Source of the DNA: Phycisphaerae bacterium
GTDB lineage: Bacteria; Planctomycetota; Phycisphaerae; Sedimentisphaerales; Anaerohalosphaeraceae
Length of the DNA stretch: 51,853 nucleotides
Direction: 5' to 3'
Assembly (NCBI GenBank): GCA_018052735.1
Contig: JAGPMT010000019.1
Coordinates: forward strand, 1-51,853
In this document: in pieces, positions 27,526-36,612 of the stretch
Numbering within the stretch: position 1 is the stretch's first letter
How the letters are laid out: every line of letters starts with the position of its first letter
Notes under the pieces: generated by a model
The model's database searches: none
The model's input: only the letters and a program-made list of their open reading frames with translations
What the model was told of the DNA's origin: nothing
Position numbers and translations under genes: made by a program

Positions 27526-29730
27526 CTAATCCAGCAGAAGCGACAGTCCTACATCGATATACTGTCCTCCGCTGGTCTGACGGCAATGGACAGCCAGCGT
27601 ATTGACGCCGGTTTTCAGCAATTTGAGTGCATCGGGAGAAAGGGGGGCAAATGTATAATTTGTGATGTATCCGGACAATGTCTTGATCTGCTTTCCATTC
27701 AGATACACTTGTGCATCTTCATCGTGATGAATCACCAGCAGCAGATCCCCTTGTGCAGGAACTGTATCCAGTTCAAATGTTCGCCGCATCCAGATGTCAG
27801 AGGTATTCCAGACTGTTCCCACAACAGCGCCGGGTGTACCGGATGTTCCAAAGCCGCCGCGGCCCGTTTTCCAAGATGTATCATCAAATGCCGTCTCCAC
27901 CCAATTGTTTGAGGGGCTCTGAGTGGTATAGCGCCATGTCTGCCGCTGCTGCTGACTGGTTTCAACCAATGTCTTGACAGCAGGCGGCCGGCGGTACAAT
28001 TTAGCAGCTGCTTCGGCGCACCTGCCAAGATCCATTTTGACAACTTTGCGGTCGTATGTCATCAGGCCGTTTATCTCGATCTCCACATCCGAGGTCTGGG
28101 TGTAAACCGCTGCCGACAATCCCTGCGCAATCAGCGGACGCATAGCTGTCAGAAGTCCCACATATGCATCGGTCAACTCCTCTGTATTTTTATAGGATAC
28201 ATAGCCCCAGTTTCGGTCCGGCTGCCAGAGATGCCCTTCGATGGGAAGCCCCAAACCGCCAAACTCGCCCAAGACACAGACGCGTTTGTCTTCCGCCGGC
28301 CGCACCCCGGGGCCGGGGTAGTTGTGCATATCAGACACATCGCCGCTGCCTCTGTCATGCCAGCCGCTGGCCTCATTGATCGGACGCGTGGGATCGTAAT
28401 TCTGCATCCATTGGACAATTTCTTCTGTGTCATGCTGGCCCCAGCCTTCGTTGAACGGTATCCACATTACAATACAGGGGAAATTATGCAGGGCATCAAC
28501 CATCGCCTTCAATTCTGTGCGGAAGTTGGATTTGCTTTCCTCATCCCTGCCGGTATCGCCGGAGGGCATGTCCTGCCAGACCAGCAAACCCAGTTTGTCG
28601 CATAAGTAATACCAGCGGGCACACTCATACTTGACGTGTTTGCGGGCCATATTCATCCCGAACTTTTTGGTCATCACGATGTCATATTCCATGGCCGCCT
28701 GCGAAGCAGGTGTATAAAGGCCATCCGGCCACCAGCCCTGATCCAGAGGTCCATACTGAAAGAGGACCTTGTTATTTAAGAACAGACGATTGATTCCATT
28801 TTCATCCTTTTTGACTTCGATTTTGCGCATTCCGAAATAACTGCTGACGCGGTCGGCCGCACCCGAAGCATCCATCAGCGATATTTCCAAGTCATAGAGA
28901 TGAGGGGAATCGGGACTCCAAAGCTTGCAAGCTTCGAGCTTGACTTCGATGGGCTGACCGGTTTTGCCTTGGGCTTGAGCGGCTGTTCTGCCGTTGTCCT
29001 TAACTGTAATGGCTGCCTCTGCCGTATTCGAAGCTGAAACTGTAATCTGCACAACACTGCGGTCGACATCGGGGACAATTTTAAGCGACTGGATATACAA
29101 AGACGGAACCGTCTCCAGCCAGACCGTCTGCCAGATGCCTGTAACCGCGGTGTACATAATTCCGCCCGGCCTTAGAACCTGTTTGCCCTTTGGCTGGCTG
29201 CCGGTATCTGTCGGATCCCAAACCCTGACAACCAATTCGTTTTGCCCGTCCACAACGGCATCGGTAATATCAAATGTAAAAGGATCATATCCGCCGGTAT
29301 GACGGCCGACTTGCTTGCCATTGACCCAAACTGCCGCCTGCCAATCCACAGCGCCGAAGTGCAGAAGGAGACGTTTGCTGCTTTTATCCAGTGAGGACTG
29401 AAATGTTCTGCGGTACCACAGCGACTGACTGGGCTGAACTTTTTTCATTACGCCGCTAAGGGCTGATTCGATGCAAAAGGGAACCAAGATTTTGCCATCC
29501 CAACTATCGGGCTTGGGGGCATCTTGGGAAACAACGGCATAATCCCACAATCCATTAAGGTTTTGCCAATTCTGGCGGACCATGTGGGGCCGCGGATATT
29601 CCGGCCAGACATTGTTCGGTGTAACATCCTCGGCCCATTGTGTCATCAGGGGTGCTTGAGCCGGCTGCCATGCTGCAGCAAAAAGGGAACAGGACAACAA
29701 TAAAAACAAGACTTGCGTTTTTGCTTCCAT
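27526..29730 (-). CDS. Secreted GH2 glycosidase with C-terminal shared accessory domain
   Basis: 734 residues with a signal peptide. The GH2 order is visible: jelly-roll sugar-binding domain (LNGLWDYAV, WYRRTF, HFGAVDWQAAVWVNGKQVGRH), Ig-like domain, then the TIM barrel with the acid/base Glu428 in PFNEGWGQHDT and the nucleophile Glu489 in LGEFGGLG. Specificity (beta-galactosidase, glucuronidase or mannosidase) cannot be read. The last 135 residues form a domain (NTSDIWMRR, IHHDEDAQVYLNGK, HCRQTSGGQYIDVGL) also found in the next two genes upstream in the array. Start ATG 29730 has GGAGG five bases upstream, better than the ATG four codons earlier. The gap to the GH127 gene is 89 bases. Confidence 0.87.
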   Translation of the reverse strand: MEAKTQVLFLLLSCSLFAAAWQPAQAPLMTQWAEDVTPNNVWPEYPRPHMVRQNWQNLNGLWDYAVVSQDAPKPDSWDGKILVPFCIESALSGVMKKVQPSQSLWYRRTFQSSLDKSSKRLLLHFGAVDWQAAVWVNGKQVGRHTGGYDPFTFDITDAVVDGQNELVVRVWDPTDTGSQPKGKQVLRPGGIMYTAVTGIWQTVWLETVPSLYIQSLKIVPDVDRSVVQITVSASNTAEAAITVKDNGRTAAQAQGKTGQPIEVKLEACKLWSPDSPHLYDLEISLMDASGAADRVSSYFGMRKIEVKKDENGINRLFLNNKVLFQYGPLDQGWWPDGLYTPASQAAMEYDIVMTKKFGMNMARKHVKYECARWYYLCDKLGLLVWQDMPSGDTGRDEESKSNFRTELKAMVDALHNFPCIVMWIPFNEGWGQHDTEEIVQWMQNYDPTRPINEASGWHDRGSGDVSDMHNYPGPGVRPAEDKRVCVLGEFGGLGLPIEGHLWQPDRNWGYVSYKNTEELTDAYVGLLTAMRPLIAQGLSAAVYTQTSDVEIEINGLMTYDRKVVKMDLGRCAEAAAKLYRRPPAVKTLVETSQQQRQTWRYTTQSPSNNWVETAFDDTSWKTGRGGFGTSGTPGAVVGTVWNTSDIWMRRTFELDTVPAQGDLLLVIHHDEDAQVYLNGKQIKTLSGYITNYTFAPLSPDALKLLKTGVNTLAVHCRQTSGGQYIDVGLSLLLD

Positions 29731-29897
29731 AAACGCCTCCATTCTTTGTCGATTTTCCTATGATTTCCTGCTATTATAAAACTTTACTGCCAAATAACAG
29801 CGTAAGCAATCCTCATCTTGATATTGAACCAACTAACCCCTGCCGGTCTGTTTCCGAAGTCAGCGGTCTGACTAAAAAAAATGATTTCGCCATAGAC

Positions 29898-32537
29898 CTA
29901 TTCTTGGGGGATAACTTTTACAAAGCCGGCATCTATATATTGGCCGCCTCCGGTTTGTCGGCAATGGATTGCAATTGTATTAAGACCCGTTTTCAGCGCA
30001 CTGCGGGCTTGGTCTGTCAGCGGATACGGCTGATAACCAGTTGTATATCCTGTAAGAACAGCCGCCAAAGTGCCATTGATATAAATTTGGGCATCTTCAT
30101 CGTGGTGAATCATCAGACAAAGATTGTCCAGTGCGTCTTGTTCAAGTGTAAATTGCCGCCGGATCCAGATGTCTGATGTATTCCATCGTGTCCGTACTTC
30201 GGTGCCCGGGGTCTGGGGAGTGCCGAAACCGGCATCCCCCTCCTTCCAGCCGGCAGATGCAGCATCAAACTCGGGTTTATACCAGTTATCATCGGGCTGT
30301 GAAAAGGTATATCGCCAACGATAGCCGTTTTCCAGCGAAACAGGAACCACATCGATAATCTGCGGCGGTTTGGGCAAGGGAGCCCATGTGCCTCTGATTG
30401 AATCGGCTCTGCTGACCCATTTTTCCCAAATCTGACGGTTATCCATCAGGCGGATAAATACTCCTCCGACGACGGGGCGTGCCTGAAAACCCCGATGTTT
30501 GGCATTATGCGTCCAATACCAGTCGGTCAGAGGAATCCTGTCGGGTGTTTCATTGATAAACTTCACAACCGGAGCAATCAAAGCTTCAAAATCGTCCTGC
30601 CTGCCGGTTATGGATGCTGTCCAGACAATCCAGTCCAGCTTTGTATAATCGCTGCGGTTATCCAGCGGCAGTCCATAGGGCTTTTGAATTCTTTTATAGA
30701 ACTCCATTTCCTTCTGCGCTACTGCAGGCGGGAAAAGGTTTAATCCGAGAATACGGTCCCAGACCAGATTGTATTTCTGGCTCCATGTGCCGGACCTGTC
30801 GAAAGCCAGCCGGTAATGGTCGCCGTCGTCGGCCATTCGCATCCAGTCCTGTACATATTGTTCGGCGGTGCTTCGATATGCTGCGGCGGTTTGGGGGTCG
30901 CCCATTTTCTCGGCCAATTTGGCGTACGCCCCCAAGGCGACAACAGCCTTGACCGACAGATTTACATTATGGGCCAAATGTCCGGCAAAATCATCCGTGC
31001 ACAACTGATTCTCGGGGTCCAATCCCTTGCTTTTAAGGTATTCGGCCCAAGTAGTAAGAACATCCCAGTACTGTTTGGCAAAGGCAATGTCATCTTCCGC
31101 CTCCGCTACAGCCGCCACCAGAAGAATCATATTGCCGCATTCTTCCACAGGCATCTGATTTTCTTCTGACCTCTCGCCGCCGCCGTAAACCTGTCCCATT
31201 GCGTGAGGATAAGTGCCGATGTCGTGGGGGGCAAACGGGAATTTCCATCGCTGGGAACGCCCGTATTCAAGAATCGGCACAAATGATGCTTTGGCTAAGG
31301 TTGGATTGAGCAGCAAAACCTGCGGCGCAAACGGATAAAAAACATCAACCGTTCCTATGCAGCCGTTGCTGAAGCATTCCTTGCTGAACATCAGAGGCAT
31401 CTTGTTTTTATCGGCAACAATCTTGTTGGCGCCGAGGGCCTGCCGATAAGCCAAAGCCCCGATGATCTGATAATCCGGGCCGCCGGTTTGCTCCAAATCC
31501 TTCAGCAGCTCCTGATCGAATTGCTCACATCGCCGCGCTAAGGCAGAATAATTCTCCGCAGTCTCTTTGATGATCTGAGCAATCTGCTTGCCATCTCTTT
31601 TCCAGAAGGCCTCGAGCCGGCGGCCGAAATACAGGATCGACTGCATATCATCGTAAGACAAAATTACCCGGCAGGTCTTCGGGACCGCAGCGATTCTGCC
31701 GAGATCAAACTGCATTGCCATTACAGGGCTGTTATCGCGGACTTCCCGCGGCAGCTGACTGTCGATAGCCTGCGTGAGGCGTCCCTGCTGGGCAAATGAC
31801 TGCCGGCAGACATCCGGCGAAGCGATTGCACCGACCGGATGGTCACTTTTTGCGGCAGCCAGATAAAAATATCCCCAGTCGATACGGACATCGTCTCCTT
31901 TCCGTCCGAGTATATTCTGATCTTTGGAGCCGGCTTTGAGGACAACCATATCAGGGCTATTTTCTTCAAACCAGACCACAGCCTGTGATGGATCATTGAC
32001 TACAAGTTCCATCCCGGCATCAAAGTAGACAGCGACCTCATGGGCCTTCCCATCGGCTGAAGCACACTGCCAAGTCAGACAGGTTATCGGCCGGCTCAAC
32101 AGGTCGATGTCATCGGGCAGAGCGGGCTGGAGAAATGTCATTATCACAGACAGCCCTTCGCCTTCAAATGCATAAACAGTCCGTGTCGGCAGCACGGTTA
32201 CCGATGTTTGCCGCAGTGCGGGCAATCCTTCGGGTTTGTTTCCCATCAGCCGATAGGTTCTGCCGTCAATGCGAATCAGTGATGTCAGCGGATGCGGTTT
32301 TCCGGTCCAATGGCGTGTTGTATCCGCCGTCAGCGCATCCGCACAGGACCAGATGCTGAAATACGGATCACAGGCCACCAGAGGAACCGCAGGCGGTCGA
32401 ACCGCAGGCATCCAAGCCGATTGTGCCGGCAAAGGCAAAAGGCACAGCATCAGCAATCCAATGAGCTGCTGTCTGCCGGGCTTGATGATACGAAGGGCGA
32501 TTTCCATTGTTTCTACATGCTTTCCGTTCTTGACCAT
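29898..32537 (-). CDS. DUF4964/DUF5127/DUF4965 ('glutaminase A'-like) secreted protein
   Basis: About 879 residues with a signal peptide. The N-terminal part (PAVPLVACDPYFSIWS, ADALTADTTRHWTGKPHPL) and the long alpha-helical part (QIIGALAYRQALGANK, GCIGTVDVFYPFAPQVLL, APHDIGTYPHAMGQVYGGG, EECGNMILLVAAVA) match the DUF4964/5127/4965/1793 family named after fungal glutaminase A. Many bacterial members sit in glycan-degradation loci and their real substrates are unknown; the alpha-helical core resembles (alpha/alpha)6 barrel glycosidases. The last 140 residues are the accessory domain shared with the neighbouring GH2 proteins. Start choice: ATG 32537 has AAAGGA nine bases upstream; ATG 32546 has it with no spacer; ATG 32507 is also possible. 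Confidence 0.8.
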   Translation of the reverse strand: MVKNGKHVETMEIALRIIKPGRQQLIGLLMLCLLPLPAQSAWMPAVRPPAVPLVACDPYFSIWSCADALTADTTRHWTGKPHPLTSLIRIDGRTYRLMGNKPEGLPALRQTSVTVLPTRTVYAFEGEGLSVIMTFLQPALPDDIDLLSRPITCLTWQCASADGKAHEVAVYFDAGMELVVNDPSQAVVWFEENSPDMVVLKAGSKDQNILGRKGDDVRIDWGYFYLAAAKSDHPVGAIASPDVCRQSFAQQGRLTQAIDSQLPREVRDNSPVMAMQFDLGRIAAVPKTCRVILSYDDMQSILYFGRRLEAFWKRDGKQIAQIIKETAENYSALARRCEQFDQELLKDLEQTGGPDYQIIGALAYRQALGANKIVADKNKMPLMFSKECFSNGCIGTVDVFYPFAPQVLLLNPTLAKASFVPILEYGRSQRWKFPFAPHDIGTYPHAMGQVYGGGERSEENQMPVEECGNMILLVAAVAEAEDDIAFAKQYWDVLTTWAEYLKSKGLDPENQLCTDDFAGHLAHNVNLSVKAVVALGAYAKLAEKMGDPQTAAAYRSTAEQYVQDWMRMADDGDHYRLAFDRSGTWSQKYNLVWDRILGLNLFPPAVAQKEMEFYKRIQKPYGLPLDNRSDYTKLDWIVWTASITGRQDDFEALIAPVVKFINETPDRIPLTDWYWTHNAKHRGFQARPVVGGVFIRLMDNRQIWEKWVSRADSIRGTWAPLPKPPQIIDVVPVSLENGYRWRYTFSQPDDNWYKPEFDAASAGWKEGDAGFGTPQTPGTEVRTRWNTSDIWIRRQFTLEQDALDNLCLMIHHDEDAQIYINGTLAAVLTGYTTGYQPYPLTDQARSALKTGLNTIAIHCRQTGGGQYIDAGFVKVIPQE

Positions 32538-32589
32538 TGGCAACATTCCTTTGCTTGCAGTAATAATAGTGTAAGTACTGTTTTATCTG

Positions 32590-34977
32590 CTACGGCAGTA
32601 AATAATTGATGCACTCCAGCCGGCCGGGCAGTGAACAGGTCCACCAATCAGCGATAAAGAGAGCCAAATCTTCGATGTCAACAGCACAATCATAATTCAG
32701 ATCCGCCGGCGCATAGCCCCACTGTCCGCAGGCACCGGAGGAAGCATGAATCGTTTCCAGTGCCAATCCGACATCGATAAACTGGCCGCCGATTGTCTGA
32801 CGGCAATGGACTGCAATGACATTATCGGCGTTCGGCACCAGCGCGGCCTTGGCCTCCGCAGCGGCAGGCAAGGGGATATAGCTGGTTGTATAACCCGTTG
32901 TTGCAAGAGCCAGTGCGCCGTTGATATAGACCTCGGCATCTTCATCATGATGAATCCGCCAGACCAGACGGTCCAAATCTGCCGGCGTCAACGGACCGGG
33001 ATTAAACATCCGGCGAAGCCAGATATCGGAAGTATTCCAGACAGTTCCAATAACCGCTCCCGGCGTGCCGGCTGTGCCGAAACCGCCGGGACCTTCGGTC
33101 CACGATGCATCATGAAACGACGGGGCAGACCAATTGGACGGCGGGGTGCTGGTCGTGTAGCGCCAGAGCTGCGGGGTTTGTTGGGATGTCGGCAGCACAT
33201 CCTGATAGGTCCGGGCATACATTAAATTCGACAGCCGAATCTGGCCGGCATCGGCTTTAACAACCGCACGGTCATAAGTAATCAATCCGTTAATCTCAAT
33301 CTCGACGTCTGTAATCTGGGTATAGACTGCGGCACTGAGACCCTGATTTTGCTTAAAGGAAATCAACTGCTGGGAATAGGAATCGTACACTGACGCCAGC
33401 TCTTCGGCAGAGTTTACCATTGTATAACCCCACGAATTCGGATTCCACATATGGCCGGAAATCCGCATTCCGATGCCGCCGTATTCGCCGCATACTCTGG
33501 CCTGTGTCGAGCTGACAGGATAAGACGGCGGGGGATAATTGTGGATATCCAGAACATCCCCGGCCCCGTAATGGCTGCCGCCGCTGGCCTGATTGACAAG
33601 CCGGCTGGGATCCATCGCCTTGACCATTGCACACAGCGGCGCTGTGTCGTGCTGGCCCTGACTTTCATTGAAAATCACCCACATAATCACCGCCGGGCTG
33701 TTCCAGTGCTGGCGAACCATCTGCGTTAATTCGGTCTTAAATTGCGCTTTATCAATCGGCTGAGGATTGCTGGTATAGGAATTGACACTGGGCATATCCT
33801 GCCAGACCAGAAGGCCCAGCTTGTCAGCCCAGTAATACCAGCGTGCCGGTTCAACTTTGATGTGCTTGCGGGTCATATTGAATCCAAGCGCTTTGGTCTG
33901 CTCCAAGTCCCATCGGAGCGCTGCATCGGTGGGAGCGGTATAAATCCCATCCGGCCAAAAACCCTGATCCAGCGGACCCATCTGAAACACAAACGTATCG
34001 TTGAGCAGCATTTTCACAACGCCGTCCACAGTCCCCAAGGCAATCTTGCGCATGCCAAAATAACTGTCAACTTGGTCAATCACCGTCGAACCCTGCTTCA
34101 AAACAACCTTTAAATCATACAGAAAAGGAGTTTCCGGCGACCACAGTTTGGGATTATGCATCACCAGCTGCAGCTGGTCCCCCACAGCACCGCTGACAGT
34201 TCCGGCCGGAACGCCATTATCATATGCCGTTGCCTGAATTGTCAGATTGGCAGCGGGTTGGGAAACCCATCCTGTGATGTTGAGTAATCTATGGTCAACA
34301 TCCGGAATCAGCTTCAGTTCCGTAAGCGAAATCTGCGGCACCGGCTCCAGCCAGACCGTCTGCCAGATGCCGGTCGTAGGAGTATACATAATACCGCCGG
34401 GAGAAAGCGTCTGCTTGCCCCGCGGGTAGCCGCCGTTGTCCGTTGGGTCGTACACGCGTACAATCAACTCCTGCTGGCCAGCCGGCAGCAGAAAAGGCGT
34501 GATGTCAAAGGAAAAGGCATCGTAGCCGCCTTTGTGTATGCCTACACTGCTGCCGTTTATATAAACCTCGGTTTCCCAGTCCACCGCTCCAAAATGGAGC
34601 AGAATGCGCTGGCCGTTCCAGCGAGACGGGATTTCAAACAGCCGCCGGTACCACAGCCGGTCATAATGCTGCATGATGCCGGAAATTGCCGACTCGACCG
34701 GAAAAGGAACGAGTATATCTTGGGAAAGGACTTGACCGACCGGAACCGTATCGCCAGCAGTGCCCGGCTGGAACTGCCAGATGCCGTTCAGATTCATCCA
34801 CTCCGGACGCACCAGCTGCGGCCGTGGATATTCCGGCAGCGGCTCAGCGGGATTTACCTGATATGCCCATTGCGTCATAACCGGCGCCTGCTGAAGCGTC
34901 CAAGCAAAAAGCGGACCGGCAAAACCCAACGCCAAAACAATTAGTAAAACTCCCCTCCCTTGATTCATTTTATTCAT
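32590..34977 (-). CDS. Secreted GH2 glycosidase with shared accessory domain and dockerin-like tail
   Basis: 795 residues with a signal peptide. It is a close paralogue of the GH2 protein at 27526-29730: LNGIWQFQPG, WYRRLFEIP, HFGAVDWETEVYINGSSVG, acid/base Glu438 in IFNESQGQHDT and nucleophile Glu498 in CGEYGGIG. The shared C-terminal accessory domain follows (NTSDIWLRR, IHHDEDAEVYING, HCRQTIGGQFIDVGL). It then has an extra dockerin-like end (APADLNYDCAVDIEDLALF, IADWW) that its paralogue lacks. Start ATG 34977 has AAAGGA eight bases upstream; the in-frame extension to 35079 is unlikely. It lies 47 bases after the LamG gene stop. Confidence 0.87.
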   Translation of the reverse strand: MNKMNQGRGVLLIVLALGFAGPLFAWTLQQAPVMTQWAYQVNPAEPLPEYPRPQLVRPEWMNLNGIWQFQPGTAGDTVPVGQVLSQDILVPFPVESAISGIMQHYDRLWYRRLFEIPSRWNGQRILLHFGAVDWETEVYINGSSVGIHKGGYDAFSFDITPFLLPAGQQELIVRVYDPTDNGGYPRGKQTLSPGGIMYTPTTGIWQTVWLEPVPQISLTELKLIPDVDHRLLNITGWVSQPAANLTIQATAYDNGVPAGTVSGAVGDQLQLVMHNPKLWSPETPFLYDLKVVLKQGSTVIDQVDSYFGMRKIALGTVDGVVKMLLNDTFVFQMGPLDQGFWPDGIYTAPTDAALRWDLEQTKALGFNMTRKHIKVEPARWYYWADKLGLLVWQDMPSVNSYTSNPQPIDKAQFKTELTQMVRQHWNSPAVIMWVIFNESQGQHDTAPLCAMVKAMDPSRLVNQASGGSHYGAGDVLDIHNYPPPSYPVSSTQARVCGEYGGIGMRISGHMWNPNSWGYTMVNSAEELASVYDSYSQQLISFKQNQGLSAAVYTQITDVEIEINGLITYDRAVVKADAGQIRLSNLMYARTYQDVLPTSQQTPQLWRYTTSTPPSNWSAPSFHDASWTEGPGGFGTAGTPGAVIGTVWNTSDIWLRRMFNPGPLTPADLDRLVWRIHHDEDAEVYINGALALATTGYTTSYIPLPAAAEAKAALVPNADNVIAVHCRQTIGGQFIDVGLALETIHASSGACGQWGYAPADLNYDCAVDIEDLALFIADWWTCSLPGRLECINYLLP

Positions 34978-34999
34978 CGCTGGAATCCTTTGACTACAC

Positions 35000-35016
35000 A
35001 TAACAGCCGCTGTTAT
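35000..35016. repeat. Perfect inverted repeat between array genes
   Basis: ATAACAGC and GCTGTTAT flank a single C, in the 47-base gap between the LamG gene (stop at 35025) and the GH2 gene (start at 34977). No T run follows on the minus strand, so it is not a standard terminator; it might be a processing or regulator site. Confidence 0.3.
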
Positions 35017-35024
35017 TGATAATT

Positions 35025-36419
35025 TTATGGATAAAAGTTGGTACATCCTATCCGCTCGGGATCGGAGCAATCCATCCAATATCGGGCAAATGTAACAAAA
35101 TCATAGAGATTTACGATGCAATCCCGGTTGTAATCACCGGGGGCATAGCCCCAAGCGCCGCATTCGTTATCCGCCACTGTGATCCTAACCGGCTCTACCT
35201 CCAAGCCGTCGTACAACGGATCCTGTGAACTTGAAACAACAACCGACAGCAGCACCGGATGCTCGGCATTTTCTACATCGGCATCGTCCACCGCTGTGAT
35301 GCGAACGGCCTGCGGGATATTCCAGTCGGCCGGCGTAAATGTCAACATTGTTTTATCGAGGATAATCTGCCCGCGGCCGTACAACTCCGAAATTTCAAGC
35401 ACTACTGTGCCGGCGGGCGGATATTCCAGCGAAAAGAACAGATCCCCCTGCCCGGCATCCTGTTCGCTGAGAGTCAGATTTTGGGGCGATATAACAAGGC
35501 CTTGCGGAACATGCTCATAAAACAGAAATTCCGATGGCTGCAGAGCCCTGTTGCAGATTCGTACTTCATCAATAAATCCATAGGCACGGTCTGTATGCGC
35601 ACGGTTATAAAGGCCGCGTCCGACAGACCAATTGCCCGCATCCCAGTCGCTGCCGTCGCCGGCTCCGGCAGTCAAGACCGTGCTGGGGCTTCCGGAAAGG
35701 GTCATATCTGTACGCGCAATTAACTGATAGCCGGTATCCCGGCCATGTTCCAGCAGGTAAAGCGACAGAGTGGAACCGTCACTGACGGCTGCCATGCTGT
35801 ACCATGGAACGCCTTCACCGCTGGGATTGGTGCTGTAGTCAAAGCTCTGAAATATTCCTTCCGCCGAGACCGCCTGATGCCAGAAGCCCGATACATCACA
35901 GAATTTAATTGCCAAAGCGTTGTTGGGCAGGGCCTGAAAATAGAGGGCGGCTAAATTGGCATTAACGGAGGCAGTGCCGTAACTGTCGCGTCCGACAATC
36001 GTGCGATAGTCCCCGTTTTCCAGCTTAAACGACGCTTCAATCGTAAATGCCGACGGGGACATTGTGCTTATGCCGGAACCCGTTTGAGTCCACATACCGG
36101 GATAGGCGCCGGTGTTTTTGACACTCAGGGTATTCGACTGGCCTGTTGTCGGAATTGCTGGTTTAGGTACATCCGATGTCCAGGCATATCCTGCATATCC
36201 GCCCGTTGACCACACAGACAGGTGATTGCCGTTTCCGGAATAATCCAGAATATCCGGACTCCAGACTCCGACAGACGCGCCGTGCGGCACCCCATCACCG
36301 GGAGGTCCTTCTTCAAACCTCCAGTACGCCACAACAGCCCCCCAAGCGGCACACTCGGACGTCGGCCAAATAACACTGATAAGAAATAATAAAGACAGCA
36401 AAACACTTCTGTTTTTCAT
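35025..36419 (-). CDS. LamG-domain secreted protein with dockerin-like tail (paralogue 1)
   Basis: 464 residues with a signal peptide (LLSLLFLISVIWPTSECAAW). A LamG/concanavalin-like domain spans about 30-290 (VAYWRFEEGPPGDG to AYGFIDEVRICNRAL), then a beta-sandwich repeat (LTFTPADWNIPQAVRITAVDD, Calx-beta-like), then a dockerin-like end (APGDYNRDCIVNLYDFVTFA, RYWMDC). No catalytic motif is visible, so a glycan-binding or surface role is the best guess. It is one of three tandem paralogues. Start ATG 36419 has GAGGA four bases upstream; a GTG at 36440 is less likely. Confidence 0.78.
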   Translation of the reverse strand: MKNRSVLLSLLFLISVIWPTSECAAWGAVVAYWRFEEGPPGDGVPHGASVGVWSPDILDYSGNGNHLSVWSTGGYAGYAWTSDVPKPAIPTTGQSNTLSVKNTGAYPGMWTQTGSGISTMSPSAFTIEASFKLENGDYRTIVGRDSYGTASVNANLAALYFQALPNNALAIKFCDVSGFWHQAVSAEGIFQSFDYSTNPSGEGVPWYSMAAVSDGSTLSLYLLEHGRDTGYQLIARTDMTLSGSPSTVLTAGAGDGSDWDAGNWSVGRGLYNRAHTDRAYGFIDEVRICNRALQPSEFLFYEHVPQGLVISPQNLTLSEQDAGQGDLFFSLEYPPAGTVVLEISELYGRGQIILDKTMLTFTPADWNIPQAVRITAVDDADVENAEHPVLLSVVVSSSQDPLYDGLEVEPVRITVADNECGAWGYAPGDYNRDCIVNLYDFVTFARYWMDCSDPERIGCTNFYP

Positions 36420-36496
36420 TTCTTCCTCATAACCAGGCACGCGTTTGCGCTTTTCTGCTGAAAATCCACCCCATGCCTGCCGGATGCTAAAAGAAA

Positions 36497-36524
36497 GGGG
36501 CTGTTCTGTTCAGGGACAACCCCC
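36497..36524 (-). terminator. GC-rich hairpin between LamG genes (bidirectional terminator candidate)
   Basis: GGGG...TGTTC pairs imperfectly with GGACAACCCC. On the minus strand it is followed by TTTCTTTT, on the plus strand by TTTTT. It lies between LamG paralogues 2 and 1, downstream of the hairpin at 36569. Confidence 0.4.
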
Positions 36525-36568
36525 TTTTTGTATTACTCGCTCATATGTAATGTGATATTCCCAAGAAA

Positions 36569-36595
36569 GGAAGACCCGCCGTCAGCGGGTCTTCC
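36569..36595 (-). terminator. Strong hairpin after LamG paralogue 2
   Basis: Perfect 11-bp stem (GGAAGACCCGC with GCGGGTCTTCC) and a 5-base loop, about 18 bases beyond the stop codon of the gene ending at 36613; on the minus strand TTTCTT follows. With the second hairpin it may lower read-through into the downstream enzyme genes. Confidence 0.6.
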
Positions 36596-36612
36596 AGAAT
36601 TGGTACAACTGA

